From Anaeromyxobacter sp. Fw109-5 (GTDB taxonomy: Bacteria > Myxococcota > Myxococcia > Myxococcales > Anaeromyxobacteraceae), in the NCBI RefSeq assembly GCF_000017505.1, contig NC_009675.1, positions 3,605,001 to 3,669,000 on the forward strand: DNA of 64,000 bases, read 5' to 3'. Below the pieces are notes generated by a model, which did not search any database, was not told where the DNA came from, and worked only from the letters and a program-made list of their open reading frames with translations. The position numbers and the translations under genes were made by a program. Of the stretch, positions 1 through 8,004 are shown piece by piece; within the stretch, counting starts at the first letter, position 1; each line of letters starts with the position of its first letter.

Positions 1-348
1 CCAGGAGGAACCGGACAGCGCGTCCACGCCCAGCGTCGACGTGGCGAGCGCGACGAGCACCGGCGCGGCGCCCCGCATCACCGTGTACGCCGGCGCGAAC
101 GCGCCGCGATAGGCGGCGGCGAGCAGCGCGAAGTAGGCGGTGTGGATCAGCGCCGACGCCGCGATGAAGGGCCAGCTCGCCGGAGCGGGCGCGGGCAGCG
201 CCAGGAGTCCGGCGGCGGAGACGATCCCGGCGCCGGCGGCCACGCGGACCGTCTCGAGCGCCCGATCCCGCGACCGCCGGAGCACGGCGTTCCAGGCCGC
301 GTGCAGCAGCGCCGCCACCAGCACGACCGCAGCGACGCGCCAGGGCAC
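1..348 (-). CDS. EamA/DMT-family transporter, N-terminal part
   Basis: Only the first 116 codons are present; the gene runs off the left edge. The proposed GTG start has a GGAGG-type site 6 bases upstream. The protein begins with a hydrophobic helix containing HAAWNAVLRRS, the first-helix pattern of EamA (drug/metabolite transporter) permeases, followed by two or three further membrane segments. Such ten-helix proteins export metabolites; the substrate cannot be told. It lies 24 bases after the hydrolase gene on the same strand, so it is probably the last visible member of a three-gene unit that begins near 2754. Confidence 0.7.
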   Translation of the reverse strand, partial: MPWRVAAVVLVAALLHAAWNAVLRRSRDRALETVRVAAGAGIVSAAGLLALPAPAPASWPFIAASALIHTAYFALLAAAYRGAFAPAYTVMRGAAPVLVALATSTLGVDALSGSSW

Positions 349-372
349 CCCGCACCCTCCGTTCCGAGCCGC

Positions 373-987
373 TCAGCGCCGTCCCGCGCCGGCGCCCGCC
401 GCGCCGCGCAGGAAGTCCGCGATCGCCTGGAGCGCCCGCCGCTCCACGTCGTCCTGGGTCTCGCCCCGCGCGCGGAGCTCGCGCGAGCCGACCTCGAGCG
501 AGTGGTTGCCTCCGGGCACCACGTGGAGCGCGGAGGGCGCGGTCATTCGAGCGCGAACGTCCTCGATCGCGTCGAGCGGGCAGAGCGGATCGCGCGCGCC
601 CTGTACGAACAGGATCGGGGTCCGCAGCGCGAGCAGCACCTCGCTCCGCAGCGCGCCGCGCTGACCCCGGAGCGGGTACCCGAGGCACACGAGCGCGTCC
701 ACGCGCTCCTCGAGCGCGACGTGGCAGCCCACGCGCGAGCCCATGGACTTGCCTGCGAGCACCACCGGGACGCCGCCTCGACGCGCGCGGGCCTCGGCGA
801 GCGCGGCCCGGTGCGCCGCGACCAGCACGGGCAGGCGATCCGGGGTACGCCGTCCGGCCTTCGCGTAAGGGTAGTCGAGCCGCTCCACGTGGCCGAGCTC
901 GCCCAGCCGCGCCGCCCAGCGCTCCATCCACGGAGAGGTAGAGGGCCCCCCGGCGCCCGGAGCGAGCAGGATCAGCGGACGGGTCAC
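373..987 (-). CDS. alpha/beta hydrolase of the KANL3/Tex30-like family
   Basis: A 204-residue cytoplasmic protein opening with LILLAPGAGGP, an oxyanion-hole motif typical of the KANL3/Tex30-like hydrolase family. The nucleophile elbow is GKSMGSR (Ser about residue 79). The catalytic Asp and His are expected in FVQGARDP and GGNHSLE, so the triad looks complete. It is probably a serine hydrolase or esterase; the substrate is unknown. The GTG start lies directly against a GGGGAGG stretch, which is unusually tight, but no better start precedes the conserved N-terminus. It sits 24 bases after the DUF2339-like gene and 24 bases before the EamA gene. Confidence 0.8.
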   Translation of the reverse strand: MTRPLILLAPGAGGPSTSPWMERWAARLGELGHVERLDYPYAKAGRRTPDRLPVLVAAHRAALAEARARRGGVPVVLAGKSMGSRVGCHVALEERVDALVCLGYPLRGQRGALRSEVLLALRTPILFVQGARDPLCPLDAIEDVRARMTAPSALHVVPGGNHSLEVGSRELRARGETQDDVERRALQAIADFLRGAAGAGAGRR

Positions 988-1011
988 CCTCCCCTTATAC
1001 CCGGCGCGAGC

Positions 1012-2754
1012 CTACGCGGCGCTCCTCGCCGGCGGCGCCGCCGCCGCGGCTCGGCGGCGCAGGCGTGGGACCAGGATGAGCGCCGCTCCGTAGCAGGCGA
1101 ACGCGACGAGCAGCGTCGCGGGCCGGCCGCGGGGCAGATCCTCGAGCAGCAGCTTGAGCCCGATCGCCGCGAGCGCCGGATACGCGAGGGTCGCCGCCTC
1201 GGACCACGCCGGACGCCGGCCGAGCGCGGCGAGGGCGAGCGCCGTTCCGACGAGCAGCGCGCTCCGGCTGGCGGCGAGCTTGCCCGCGTCGGCGCCGGCC
1301 CCCGGCACCCCCGCTGCGACCGGCGCGACCCAGCCGATCGCCACGCCAGCGGCCGCGGCCGCGAGGAGCGCGAGGAGGGCGGCTCGAGCCGCGCGCTCCG
1401 GGCGCCCGCGCGTCCGTCCGTCGGCGCCGAGCCAGGCGACGACGCAGAGCGCGGCGAGCGCAGCGAGCGCCGCCGGCGCCACGGGGCTCCATGGCCTCCG
1501 CGCGGAAGCGAGGGAAGCCTCGAAGGCGTGCGCGACGAGCCCGCTCGCGATGGCCGCGGCCACCGCGTACGCCATGGCGTGGGCCATGAGGGTGAGCCGC
1601 CCGAGGCGGCGCCCGAGCGTCCCGGCCGCGAGGGCGAGCCCCGTCCAGGCGAGCGACAGGGCCGCTCCCGGGAGGAGCAGGCCCGTCCCGGCGAGGACGA
1701 GCAGGCCCGCGACGGTCGCGTAGAAGCGGAAGTTCCTGCGGCGCTGCGCCGGGCGCTCGAGGAACGCGAACGCCACCGCGTACGCGGCCAGCCCGAGCGC
1801 CGTCGCCGCGGCGCCGACTCCCGTCGCGCTCCCGCCCGTGCGCGCCGCGACGAAGGCGGCGCCGCCGAGGCCGACCGCGATCGCCGCCGCCCCCTGCGCG
1901 ACCTCGAAGGCCAGCACGTCGCGGCGCAGCAGGAGCGTGCGGGTCGCCACCGTGCCGAGGTAGAGCGCCATGAGCAGGGTGAGCACGGCGAACGCGGCGA
2001 GCGGCCCCTCCTCGCCCCGCCCCGTGCCGGCGCGGAAGGCCAGCGCCGCCGCGACGAGATCGGCAGCGATCGCGGGCGGCGCGCGGAGCGAGAACCAGTC
2101 GAGCACGTAGCTCATCCACAGCGTCGCGACGCCGAGCAGCACGAGGTAGGCCGCGGAGGGCGCGGTCCGGCCGGTGGCGCCGGCCATCGCCACGGCGGCG
2201 GCGATCCCGCCGAGGGTCACCGCCCAGGCGAGGGGCTCGAGGCGCCGGCGGGCAGCGACCCCGAGCGCGACGGCCGTGAGGGCGGCGAGCAGCGCGGAGG
2301 CGGCCGCCGGGGAGAGCAGCCCGAAGCGCGACGTCGCCTCGAGCAGGAGCGGGAACCCGACGAGCACGGCACCGACGCCGTGGAAGACCGCGCTGGCGGT
2401 CGCGCCCGCCCTCCCCGCGCGATCGGCGAGGGCGACCCACGCGCCCGCGTACGCGAGGCCGAGCGTCACGCCCAGCCAGCCGGGCAGCGTCCCCGCGTCC
2501 GTGAGGGCGCGCAGGACGAACGCGCCCGCGAGGACGAGCAGCGTGCGGCCGACGAAGGTGACGCTCCCCACCAGGGCGGCGGCGGAGGGGGCGGCGGCCG
2601 GCGCCGCACCGGGCCGGGCTGCGCGCGGCCGGGACCGCGGCTGCCCGACGGAGGCCGGCGCGGCCTCGAGCGCCGCCATCCGCTGCTCGAGCGCGTCGAT
2701 CCGCTCCGCGATCCCGGCGACCCTCGCCTCGAGCTCGGCCAAGCGATCCGTCAC
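1012..2754 (-). CDS. multi-pass membrane protein, DUF2339-like
   Basis: A 580-residue protein. Residues 1-45 form a predicted coiled coil (repeating RLAELEARVAGIAERIDALEQ-type heptads), followed by a Pro/Ala-rich linker and then at least 14 hydrophobic segments to the C-terminus. A coiled coil followed by many helices is the layout of the DUF2339 family, whose function is unknown. It starts at GTG with GGAGG seven to eight bases upstream. It is separated from the upstream NrfD gene by a strong hairpin, so it is likely its own transcription unit together with the hydrolase and EamA genes. Confidence 0.7.
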   Translation of the reverse strand: MTDRLAELEARVAGIAERIDALEQRMAALEAAPASVGQPRSRPRAARPGAAPAAAPSAAALVGSVTFVGRTLLVLAGAFVLRALTDAGTLPGWLGVTLGLAYAGAWVALADRAGRAGATASAVFHGVGAVLVGFPLLLEATSRFGLLSPAAASALLAALTAVALGVAARRRLEPLAWAVTLGGIAAAVAMAGATGRTAPSAAYLVLLGVATLWMSYVLDWFSLRAPPAIAADLVAAALAFRAGTGRGEEGPLAAFAVLTLLMALYLGTVATRTLLLRRDVLAFEVAQGAAAIAVGLGGAAFVAARTGGSATGVGAAATALGLAAYAVAFAFLERPAQRRRNFRFYATVAGLLVLAGTGLLLPGAALSLAWTGLALAAGTLGRRLGRLTLMAHAMAYAVAAAIASGLVAHAFEASLASARRPWSPVAPAALAALAALCVVAWLGADGRTRGRPERAARAALLALLAAAAAGVAIGWVAPVAAGVPGAGADAGKLAASRSALLVGTALALAALGRRPAWSEAATLAYPALAAIGLKLLLEDLPRGRPATLLVAFACYGAALILVPRLRRRAAAAAPPARSAA

Positions 2755-2776
2755 GGCAGCCTCCGGAGGTGGATGC

Positions 2777-2805
2777 CCGGGCCGCCGCGGCGCGCGGCGG
2801 CCCGG
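2777..2805 (-). terminator. GC-rich terminator-like hairpin after the NrfD gene
   Basis: A perfect 12-bp stem (2777-2788 paired with 2794-2805) with a 5-base loop, lying seven bases beyond the NrfD stop codon. There is no T-run, so Rho-independent termination is an inference from position and strength. Confidence 0.55.
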
Positions 2806-2811
2806 AGCGGC

Positions 2812-4029
2812 TCACGCGGTGCGGCGCGCCGGCTCCTGCTCGGGAGCGGGCCCCCGCCCGGCCTCGGGGGGCGCCGAGGCGGGCTCGATGGGGAGCACCC
2901 GGTCGAACACCCAGAGGAGCGCGAACGGCAGGACGAACAGCCCGATGGCGACGAGGACGCCCTCGCGGTGGAACAGCTCCGGCTGGTAGCCGGAGCGCAG
3001 GCCGCGGAAGGACTTCGACAGCAGCTGCCCGCCGATCACGACGTTCCAGCGCATCGCGAAGACCTGCACGAGGAGCAGCAGCGAGGCGACCACCGCGAGC
3101 GTGTTCCGCACGCGATCGTGCAGGTAGCGGTTCATCGTCACGATGATCGCCAGGAGGATGAAGGGGACGAGGCTCCCCACGATCATCTGGATCGAGATGA
3201 AGGAGAACTCGAGGCGGGTGGTGAGGAGCTGCGAGATGATGTGCCACGCGTCGGAGTTCTCGTAGGCGAGGAGCACGATCTCGAGCAGCTCCAGCGTGAC
3301 GGTGAGGATGAGGAAGAACCACAGCCACCTCGCCATCGCCTGCACCGTCTCCCGCTCGACGGGGCGGCGCCACAGCCTGGCCGTCACCTGGTGGAGGAGC
3401 ACGAGCAGCGCGATCCCCGACACCGCCGCCGAGAGCAGGAAGATGACCGGCATGAGGGGCGTGGACCACCAGGGGTTCGCCTTGATGCCGCCGAAGATGA
3501 AGCCGACGTAGCCGTGCAGCATGCAGGCGGCGGGCAGGCCGAAGGCGGAGAGCACCTTCACCGCGCGGTGGTCGATCTCGAGCGCCTCGGGCGAGGTGTC
3601 GTAGGTGCCGAGCGCGAGGGACGCGTAGAAGGCGCGCTTCAGCCCGCGGCTCCGCCGCGCGGTCTCGATGATCTCGCGCCGGTACACGAACCACACCTCG
3701 AGGAGCAGGATCACGAAGTAGGCGGAGTAGAGCAGGCCGAAGCCGGCCATGGCGGAGGAGAAGTGCGGCGTCACGATGACGTTCAACGAGCGCTCGGGAT
3801 GGCCGAGGTGAAGGTTCAGGGGGAACGTCGCGATCGCCATGAAGCAGAAGGAGGTCGCCAGGGCGAGCCGCGCGACCGGCTCGAACTCCTTCTTGCCGAA
3901 CAGGTGGTAGAGCGCGGTGACGATGAACGCGCCCGCCACGAAGCCGGTGATGTACGGGTACATCACGATCATGAGGCTCCAGTGGACGTGCACGTCGTTG
4001 GGGAACGCGTAGCCGCTGATCTCCGGCAT
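2812..4029 (-). CDS. NrfD/PsrC-type membrane quinone-interacting subunit
   Basis: A 405-residue integral membrane protein with about nine hydrophobic segments and the NrfD-like pattern of a charged periplasmic loop after helix one (YALYHLFGKKEF-like region) and LNLHLGHPERS in the second loop. NrfD proteins anchor ferredoxin and cytochrome subunits and exchange electrons with menaquinol. The ATG shares one base with the ferredoxin stop (TGATG), indicating translational coupling. With the ferredoxin and tetraheme cytochrome it makes a three-gene set in the order of the Geobacter Cbc4 complex (tetraheme cytochrome, NrfC-like, NrfD-like). It is likely a quinol oxidoreductase feeding or drawing electrons from periplasmic cytochromes. 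Confidence 0.85.
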   Translation of the reverse strand: MPEISGYAFPNDVHVHWSLMIVMYPYITGFVAGAFIVTALYHLFGKKEFEPVARLALATSFCFMAIATFPLNLHLGHPERSLNVIVTPHFSSAMAGFGLLYSAYFVILLLEVWFVYRREIIETARRSRGLKRAFYASLALGTYDTSPEALEIDHRAVKVLSAFGLPAACMLHGYVGFIFGGIKANPWWSTPLMPVIFLLSAAVSGIALLVLLHQVTARLWRRPVERETVQAMARWLWFFLILTVTLELLEIVLLAYENSDAWHIISQLLTTRLEFSFISIQMIVGSLVPFILLAIIVTMNRYLHDRVRNTLAVVASLLLLVQVFAMRWNVVIGGQLLSKSFRGLRSGYQPELFHREGVLVAIGLFVLPFALLWVFDRVLPIEPASAPPEAGRGPAPEQEPARRTA

Positions 4030-4820
4030 CACCGCACCTCCTTGTCGAGGCCGAGGTAGAAGCACTGCGGCTCCGTGAGCAGGTGCGGCTGCAGCACGCT
4101 CACCCGGCCCCGCGCGACCGCCAGCCGGACCGGGTCGTCCTCGCGGCGCATGTCCCCGAGCTGGCGCGTGCCGGTCGGGCAGACCTCGACGCAGGCGGGC
4201 TTCATTCCCTTCGTGACGCGGTGGTAGCACCAGGTGCACTTCTCGGCGGTGTGCGTCTCCGGCGAGAGGAACCGGCTGCCGTACGGGCACGCCTGCACGC
4301 AGTAGCCGCACCCGATGCACCGGTCGCCGTCCACGAGCACCAGGCCGTCCTGCGTGCGGTACGAGGCGCCGACGGGGCAGACCTGCACGCAGGGCGTCTC
4401 CTTGCAGTGGTTGCACATCTTCGGGACGAAGAACGACTTCGTCGGCGTGAACGGGGTCTGGACGGGACGGAAGCCGTCGAGCCCGCCGTTCGGCGAGTCC
4501 ACGTGCGACGCCTCCGGCGAGACGACGTAGCGCTCCACCCAGGTTCGGAAGAAGCCGTCCGGCACGCCGTTCTCCGCCTTGCAGGCGCGGACGCAGGAGC
4601 CGCAGCCGATGCACTTCTCGGTGTCGATGAGGTAGGCCCACCGGTGCTGCGTCCAGTCGTAGCCGCTCGCGAGCGCCTCGCCGGAGGGCGCCCCGGCCAG
4701 GAACACGAGCACGCCGCCCCCGAGGCGGAGCGCGTTCGCGAGGAACTCCCGGCGGCCGACCGGCTCCCCGGGCTGCTCCGGCGCGGTCGCGGCAGGGGCG
4801 TCGCTGCGGGTCTCGTCCAT
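4029..4820 (-). CDS. Tat-exported four-cluster ferredoxin (NrfC/HybA type)
   Basis: A 263-residue iron-sulfur protein. The N-terminus carries a twin-arginine motif (GRREFLANALRLGGG), suggesting folded export to the periplasmic face. Four Cys clusters are visible: CIGCGSCVRACK, CNHCKETPCVQVCP, CIGCGYCVQACP and CTWCY with a distant CVEVCP, sixteen cysteines in all and consistent with four [4Fe-4S] clusters. It relays electrons between the NrfD subunit and the tetraheme cytochrome. The chosen ATG has AGGAGG upstream and gives the expected short leader; a longer in-frame extension would overlap the cytochrome gene. Confidence 0.88.
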   Translation of the reverse strand: MDETRSDAPAATAPEQPGEPVGRREFLANALRLGGGVLVFLAGAPSGEALASGYDWTQHRWAYLIDTEKCIGCGSCVRACKAENGVPDGFFRTWVERYVVSPEASHVDSPNGGLDGFRPVQTPFTPTKSFFVPKMCNHCKETPCVQVCPVGASYRTQDGLVLVDGDRCIGCGYCVQACPYGSRFLSPETHTAEKCTWCYHRVTKGMKPACVEVCPTGTRQLGDMRREDDPVRLAVARGRVSVLQPHLLTEPQCFYLGLDKEVR

Positions 4821-4831
4821 GGGACCTCCTG

Positions 4832-5293
4832 CTAGAGCTTCGGGGAGTGCGGGTCGTGACAGTCGATGCAGGCCGTCCCCTCCACCCCGCCCTGGTGCTG
4901 CGCCAGCACGATCTGGGGGAACGCGGTGGGGCGCCCTTCGATGCGGCGGTGACACCGTGCACAGAGCGTGAACGAGCGATCGATCGGCATGTCCGCGGCC
5001 TTCGCGCCGTCGCGGACGTGCAGCGCGACCGGCGCGTGGCACACCTCGCAGCCGACCGCGCGGTGGGCGCCCGCAGAGGAGACCTTCAGCCGCTCGGCGT
5101 GGCACGCCCCGCACGACGCGGCGCCGCCGTGCTGGGGGAGCCGGATCGCCGCCTGCTCGGCGACGTTGTCGAACCGGTACGGGCCGTAGGCGCCGTACGA
5201 GGGGGGCACGAGGAAGGTTCGCCCGATCGCGAAGACCACGACCACCACGAGGAGCAGGAACAGGACGCGGAACACGTGTCGGGCGGCTTCCAT
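4832..5293 (-). CDS. membrane-anchored tetraheme cytochrome c
   Basis: A 153-residue protein with one N-terminal hydrophobic helix (residues about 8-26) and four CXXCH motifs: CGACH, CEVCH, CARCH and CIDCH, so four covalent c hemes in the periplasm. It lies 11 bases upstream of the ferredoxin gene and begins with AGGAGG before ATG. By family knowledge it accepts or donates electrons to the ferredoxin-NrfD pair and passes them to soluble cytochromes. The order matches CbcS-CbcT-CbcU of Geobacter; orthology was not tested. Confidence 0.87.
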   Translation of the reverse strand: MEAARHVFRVLFLLLVVVVVFAIGRTFLVPPSYGAYGPYRFDNVAEQAAIRLPQHGGAASCGACHAERLKVSSAGAHRAVGCEVCHAPVALHVRDGAKAADMPIDRSFTLCARCHRRIEGRPTAFPQIVLAQHQGGVEGTACIDCHDPHSPKL

Positions 5294-5309
5294 GGGCTCC
5301 TCCTGCTCG

Positions 5310-5633
5310 CTACGGCGGGTCGAGCGGCTCCGGCGCGAGGAGCCACCTCAGCCAGCGGGATCGCCGCCGGGTAGGACGCGGCACGGGGACGGTGTCCAGG
5401 CGCTCCATCGCGAAGAGGAGCCGCAGCCACCCGCGCCGGCGGCGGGGAGACGCCGCGGCGTCACGCGGGAGGGGCTCGATCGCGAAGATCATGCGGAGGA
5501 AGCCTCGACCGCGGCGCGTTGGCGCAGGCGCAGCCGGAGGCCCGAGGTGCTCGATCGCGAACACCTTGCGCAACGACGCAAATGTCGCAGCCCATTTTTG
5601 CGTCACGTCGCCAAGGCAATCACACTCCAGCAC
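5310..5633 (-). CDS. small basic protein with four copies of an LRxxFAxExL motif
   Basis: A product of up to 107 residues that I do not recognise. It contains the decapeptides LRKVFAIEHL, LRMIFAIEPL, LRLLFAMERL and LRWLLAPEPL at residues 21, 46, 70 and 95, a nearly constant 24-25 residue period. The linkers are rich in Pro and Arg (TRRGRG, RRRRGW, TRRRSRW). No signal peptide is seen. It is the first gene of the Cbc4-like operon, 16 bases before the tetraheme cytochrome. The start is uncertain: GTG at 5633, GTG near 5606 or TTG at 5573 (just before the first repeat) are possible. The repeats may be amphipathic docking segments for partner subunits; that is conjecture. Confidence 0.6.
   Translation of the reverse strand: MLECDCLGDVTQKWAATFASLRKVFAIEHLGPPAAPAPTRRGRGFLRMIFAIEPLPRDAAASPRRRRGWLRLLFAMERLDTVPVPRPTRRRSRWLRWLLAPEPLDPP
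5566..5604. promoter_or_regulatory. inverted repeats at the start of the cytochrome operon
   Basis: TTGCGCAA palindrome at 5566-5573 next to an 8-bp inverted repeat, GACGCAAA at 5575-5582 and TTTGCGTC at 5597-5604. They lie inside or just upstream of the small repeat-protein start, depending on which start is used. A candidate operator or mRNA hairpin. Confidence 0.35.
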
Positions 5634-5763
5634 ACCGCCGCAATGAGCCCCGAATTAGCTATCCGCTGGATAAATGGGCGCTTCGGGCGGCTCGCGAACG
5701 TGCATGCGGCGAGATTCCGAGGGTTATTGTCTGCCCGGGTGCGCGTTTGAGCGCAGGTCTCAA

Positions 5764-5777
5764 TTGATCTCGGTCAA
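5764..5777. promoter_or_regulatory. FNR/CRP-family binding site
   Basis: TTGATCTCGGTCAA is TTGAT-N4-GTCAA, one base from the FNR consensus TTGAT-N4-ATCAA and typical of FNR/Dnr boxes. It lies in the 235-bp region between the minus-strand cytochrome operon and the small plus-strand membrane protein gene, so it could control either direction under low oxygen. Confidence 0.55.
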
Positions 5778-5868
5778 TCGCCGCCGCCTTTGTGGGCTGG
5801 ACGGATTGGCGCAGCGGGCGCTCACTCGGAGCGACCGCGACCTGCGCGGCCGCGGAACGGAGGTCGTC

Positions 5869-5985
5869 ATGCCCCTCGCCGCCGTCGTACGAAGCGCCTG
5901 GAAGGACCACGGATCGGACTACGCGATCACGCTCGCGGTGCTGGCGGTGCTCGCGGGAGGCGCGATCCTCTTCTTCGTGTTCTGA
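5869..5985 (+). CDS. 38-residue single-helix membrane protein
   Basis: ATG with GGAGG upstream encodes 38 residues: a short polar N-terminus (VVRSAWKDHGSDYA) and one hydrophobic helix ending in GGAILFFVF at the C-terminus. Its size suggests an accessory subunit or regulator of a membrane complex, but I do not recognise it. It is transcribed divergently from the Cbc4-like operon and lies about 90 bases downstream of the FNR-like site, so it may be oxygen regulated. Confidence 0.6.
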   Translation: MPLAAVVRSAWKDHGSDYAITLAVLAVLAGGAILFFVF

Positions 5986-6012
5986 AGCCGCCGTCTCGGG
6001 CTGCTCGCGCGG

Positions 6013-6234
6013 TCAACGGCCTGCCGGATCGCGGCGCAGGGCGCGCGGGCCGCGCAGCAGCCGCGCCGGGAAGAGCAGGATCGCCGCGAGCAGCCCGAGG
6101 ACACCCTCCACCGCGACGCCGATCAGCCGGAACGGCAGCAGGACGAGCCACACCAGCGGGTACACGATCAGCGCCGCGAGCGCGAGCGGCCAGCACAGGA
6201 CGAGCAGCACGAGCCAGGCGAGGAAGGTGAGCAT
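6013..6234 (-). CDS. 73-residue membrane protein
   Basis: A short hydrophobic protein beginning LTFLAWLVLLVLCWP, with two predicted membrane helices and an Arg-rich C-terminal tail (RLLRGPRALRRD). GGAGG stands upstream of the ATG. It resembles small myxobacterial envelope proteins of unknown function. It lies downstream of the TPR lipoprotein gene (53 bases after its stop) on the same strand and could be cotranscribed. Confidence 0.6.
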   Translation of the reverse strand: MLTFLAWLVLLVLCWPLALAALIVYPLVWLVLLPFRLIGVAVEGVLGLLAAILLFPARLLRGPRALRRDPAGR

Positions 6235-6287
6235 CGCTCGACCTCCTACGCCCCGGCGCGGCGGGTATTTCGCGCTCACGCGAGCGC

Positions 6288-7094
6288 CTACGGGTCCGGC
6301 GCCGCCGCCTCCCCGATCGATGCGATGAGCCGTCGCGCCTCCGCGATCCACTCCTCGGCGTCGGGATCCCCCGCCGCCTTGCGCGCCTCGGCGAGCGCGA
6401 GCCCGCGCTGGGCGGCCGCGCGCGCGGCCGCCACGTCCCCGCTCGCCGCGAGCCCCTCGGCCAGCGCGAGCGGGTTGGGCGGGAACTCCGGCGCGCGCGC
6501 CTCCGCCTTCCGCGCGGCCGCGAGGCCTTCCTCGGGATCTCCTGGGCCGACGGGCCACGCGGGCGCACGCAGCAGGACGAGCGCCAGCACGCGCTCCGGC
6601 CCGGCGTCGTCCAGCGCCGGATCCCGCTCGGCGGCGCGGCGAAGCCGCTCCACCATGAGCCGCAGCCCCTCGCGGACGGTCGCGGTCCGCTCGCGGGCCT
6701 GGACGCCGAGCGCGAGCGCGAGGGCGTAGTCGCACCGGGCGTCCGCCGGCGCCCGGGCCTCGCACAGCTGGCCGAGCTCCACGGCCTCCGCGGCGCGCCG
6801 CGCCCGCTCCTCCCCCGAGCGCTCGCGCTGCGCGAGCCACACCGCCGCTCGCGCGGCGCCGTAGAGCCCCTCGATGGCGAGCGGAGCGGCCTGCGCCGCC
6901 TGCCGGTAGAGCCCCGCGGCCCTGCGCACCTCCGCCGGATCCGGGCGGTGGGCGAACGCCTCCTCCGCCTCCGCGAGGAGCCGCGCCGCGTCCCCCTCCC
7001 CGCCTCGCGACGGCGGGAGCGGCGCGGGCGCGCGCAACGCCGGCGCGCACGCGAGCGCGGCGGCGAGCGCGAGGAGCGGCGCTCCGCGGCTCAC
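6288..7094 (-). CDS. TPR-like lipoprotein, possibly TRAP-associated TatT type
   Basis: 268 residues: a lipoprotein signal ending LAAALAC, then an all-alpha Ala/Arg-rich region with TPR-like helix pairs (for example RRAAGLYRQAAQAAPLAIEGLYGAARAAV cut at intervals of about 34 residues). The GTG start overlaps the stop of the PhnD-like gene by four bases (GTGA), so the two are translated together. Size and layout resemble TatT proteins that assist periplasmic substrate-binding proteins; this is inferred from context rather than from a specific motif. Confidence 0.6.
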   Translation of the reverse strand: MSRGAPLLALAAALACAPALRAPAPLPPSRGGEGDAARLLAEAEEAFAHRPDPAEVRRAAGLYRQAAQAAPLAIEGLYGAARAAVWLAQRERSGEERARRAAEAVELGQLCEARAPADARCDYALALALGVQARERTATVREGLRLMVERLRRAAERDPALDDAGPERVLALVLLRAPAWPVGPGDPEEGLAAARKAEARAPEFPPNPLALAEGLAASGDVAAARAAAQRGLALAEARKAAGDPDAEEWIAEARRLIASIGEAAAPDP

Positions 7095-7954
7095 CGCGCG
7101 CGCCCGCCGGCGGAGAGGCGGCGGACGGCGGCGACCGCGCCCGGGTCGACGGGGACGAAGCGGGCGATCCGCAGCGCCGCGAGCGCCGCCGCGCCCTCCG
7201 GCCTCGCCTCGAGCGACGCGAGGGACCGCTCCAGCGCCCGCCAGCGCGCGGCCGGGAGGCGCCGCTCGACCGTCGCGACGAAGGACGCCGGCAAGGGCTC
7301 GGAGCGCGCGATCACCTCGAGGTCGCCCGCGAACGGCAGCGTCGGGAGGGCCGCCGACTGCGCGCCGTCGAGGAGCACCGCCACGTCCTCCCCGGCGGCC
7401 GCCTTGCGCAGCGCGGAGAGCACGGCCGGGGAGTGCACGATGCGCACGCTTCGCGGGAGCGTGCCCCACCCCGCGAGCGCGCCGCGCACGAACGCCGGCG
7501 CGTACCCCGCCGTCGAGTGGAGCGCGAACCCGGCGAGCCGCTCGGACGAGCCGACGCGGCCCTTCCGCGCCACGAGCGCCCAGACCTCCGTCGCCCCTCC
7601 GCCGGCCGCCTCGACCTGCATGCGCGGGACGAGCCGCAGGGCCTCCCCGTGCGCGACCAGGAAGGGCAACGGCACGAGCGCGACGGCGGCGTCGGGCTCG
7701 GCGAGCCAGGCGACTCCTTCCTGCTCGCGCGGGGTGTACACCGCCGAAACGGCGCCCTCGCCCAGCCCTGCGCCGCGCGCGACGGCTGCGGCGAGCGCGT
7801 CCATCCGGGGCTGCGCCTCCGCGGTGGTGCCCGGGTAGCCGGGCGCGCACGCGACCAGCGTGACGCGTCCCGGCGGGGCCGCGGCAGCCGCACTGAAAGC
7901 GAAGAGGGTCGCCAGGAGGACGGCGCGCACGCGCGGAGGAGCGTAGCGCGGCAC
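7091..7954 (-). CDS. PhnD-like periplasmic substrate-binding protein
   Basis: A 287-residue secreted protein with a signal peptide ending near AAAAAPPG. The following region (VTLVACAPGYPGTT, then ALVPLPFLVAHGEALRLVP) and the lobe-closing segment with HSTAGYAPAFVRG resemble phosphonate/phosphite-type binding proteins (PhnD family). No ABC permease or ATPase is adjacent, so it is an orphan binding protein, perhaps paired with the TPR lipoprotein that overlaps its end. The ligand is unknown. Confidence 0.6.
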   Translation of the reverse strand: MPRYAPPRVRAVLLATLFAFSAAAAAPPGRVTLVACAPGYPGTTAEAQPRMDALAAAVARGAGLGEGAVSAVYTPREQEGVAWLAEPDAAVALVPLPFLVAHGEALRLVPRMQVEAAGGGATEVWALVARKGRVGSSERLAGFALHSTAGYAPAFVRGALAGWGTLPRSVRIVHSPAVLSALRKAAAGEDVAVLLDGAQSAALPTLPFAGDLEVIARSEPLPASFVATVERRLPAARWRALERSLASLEARPEGAAALAALRIARFVPVDPGAVAAVRRLSAGGRAR

Positions 7955-8004
7955 GACCGGGACGGGACCCGGACAGACGGGGCCGATCGGGCTACCCTCC
8001 GCGG

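Noticed and set aside
142-4059. A 1305-codon plus-strand open frame rich in Arg/Glu/Asp
   Set aside because: It is antisense to four well-supported genes, has low-complexity shadow composition and no domain; long antisense frames are expected at this GC content.
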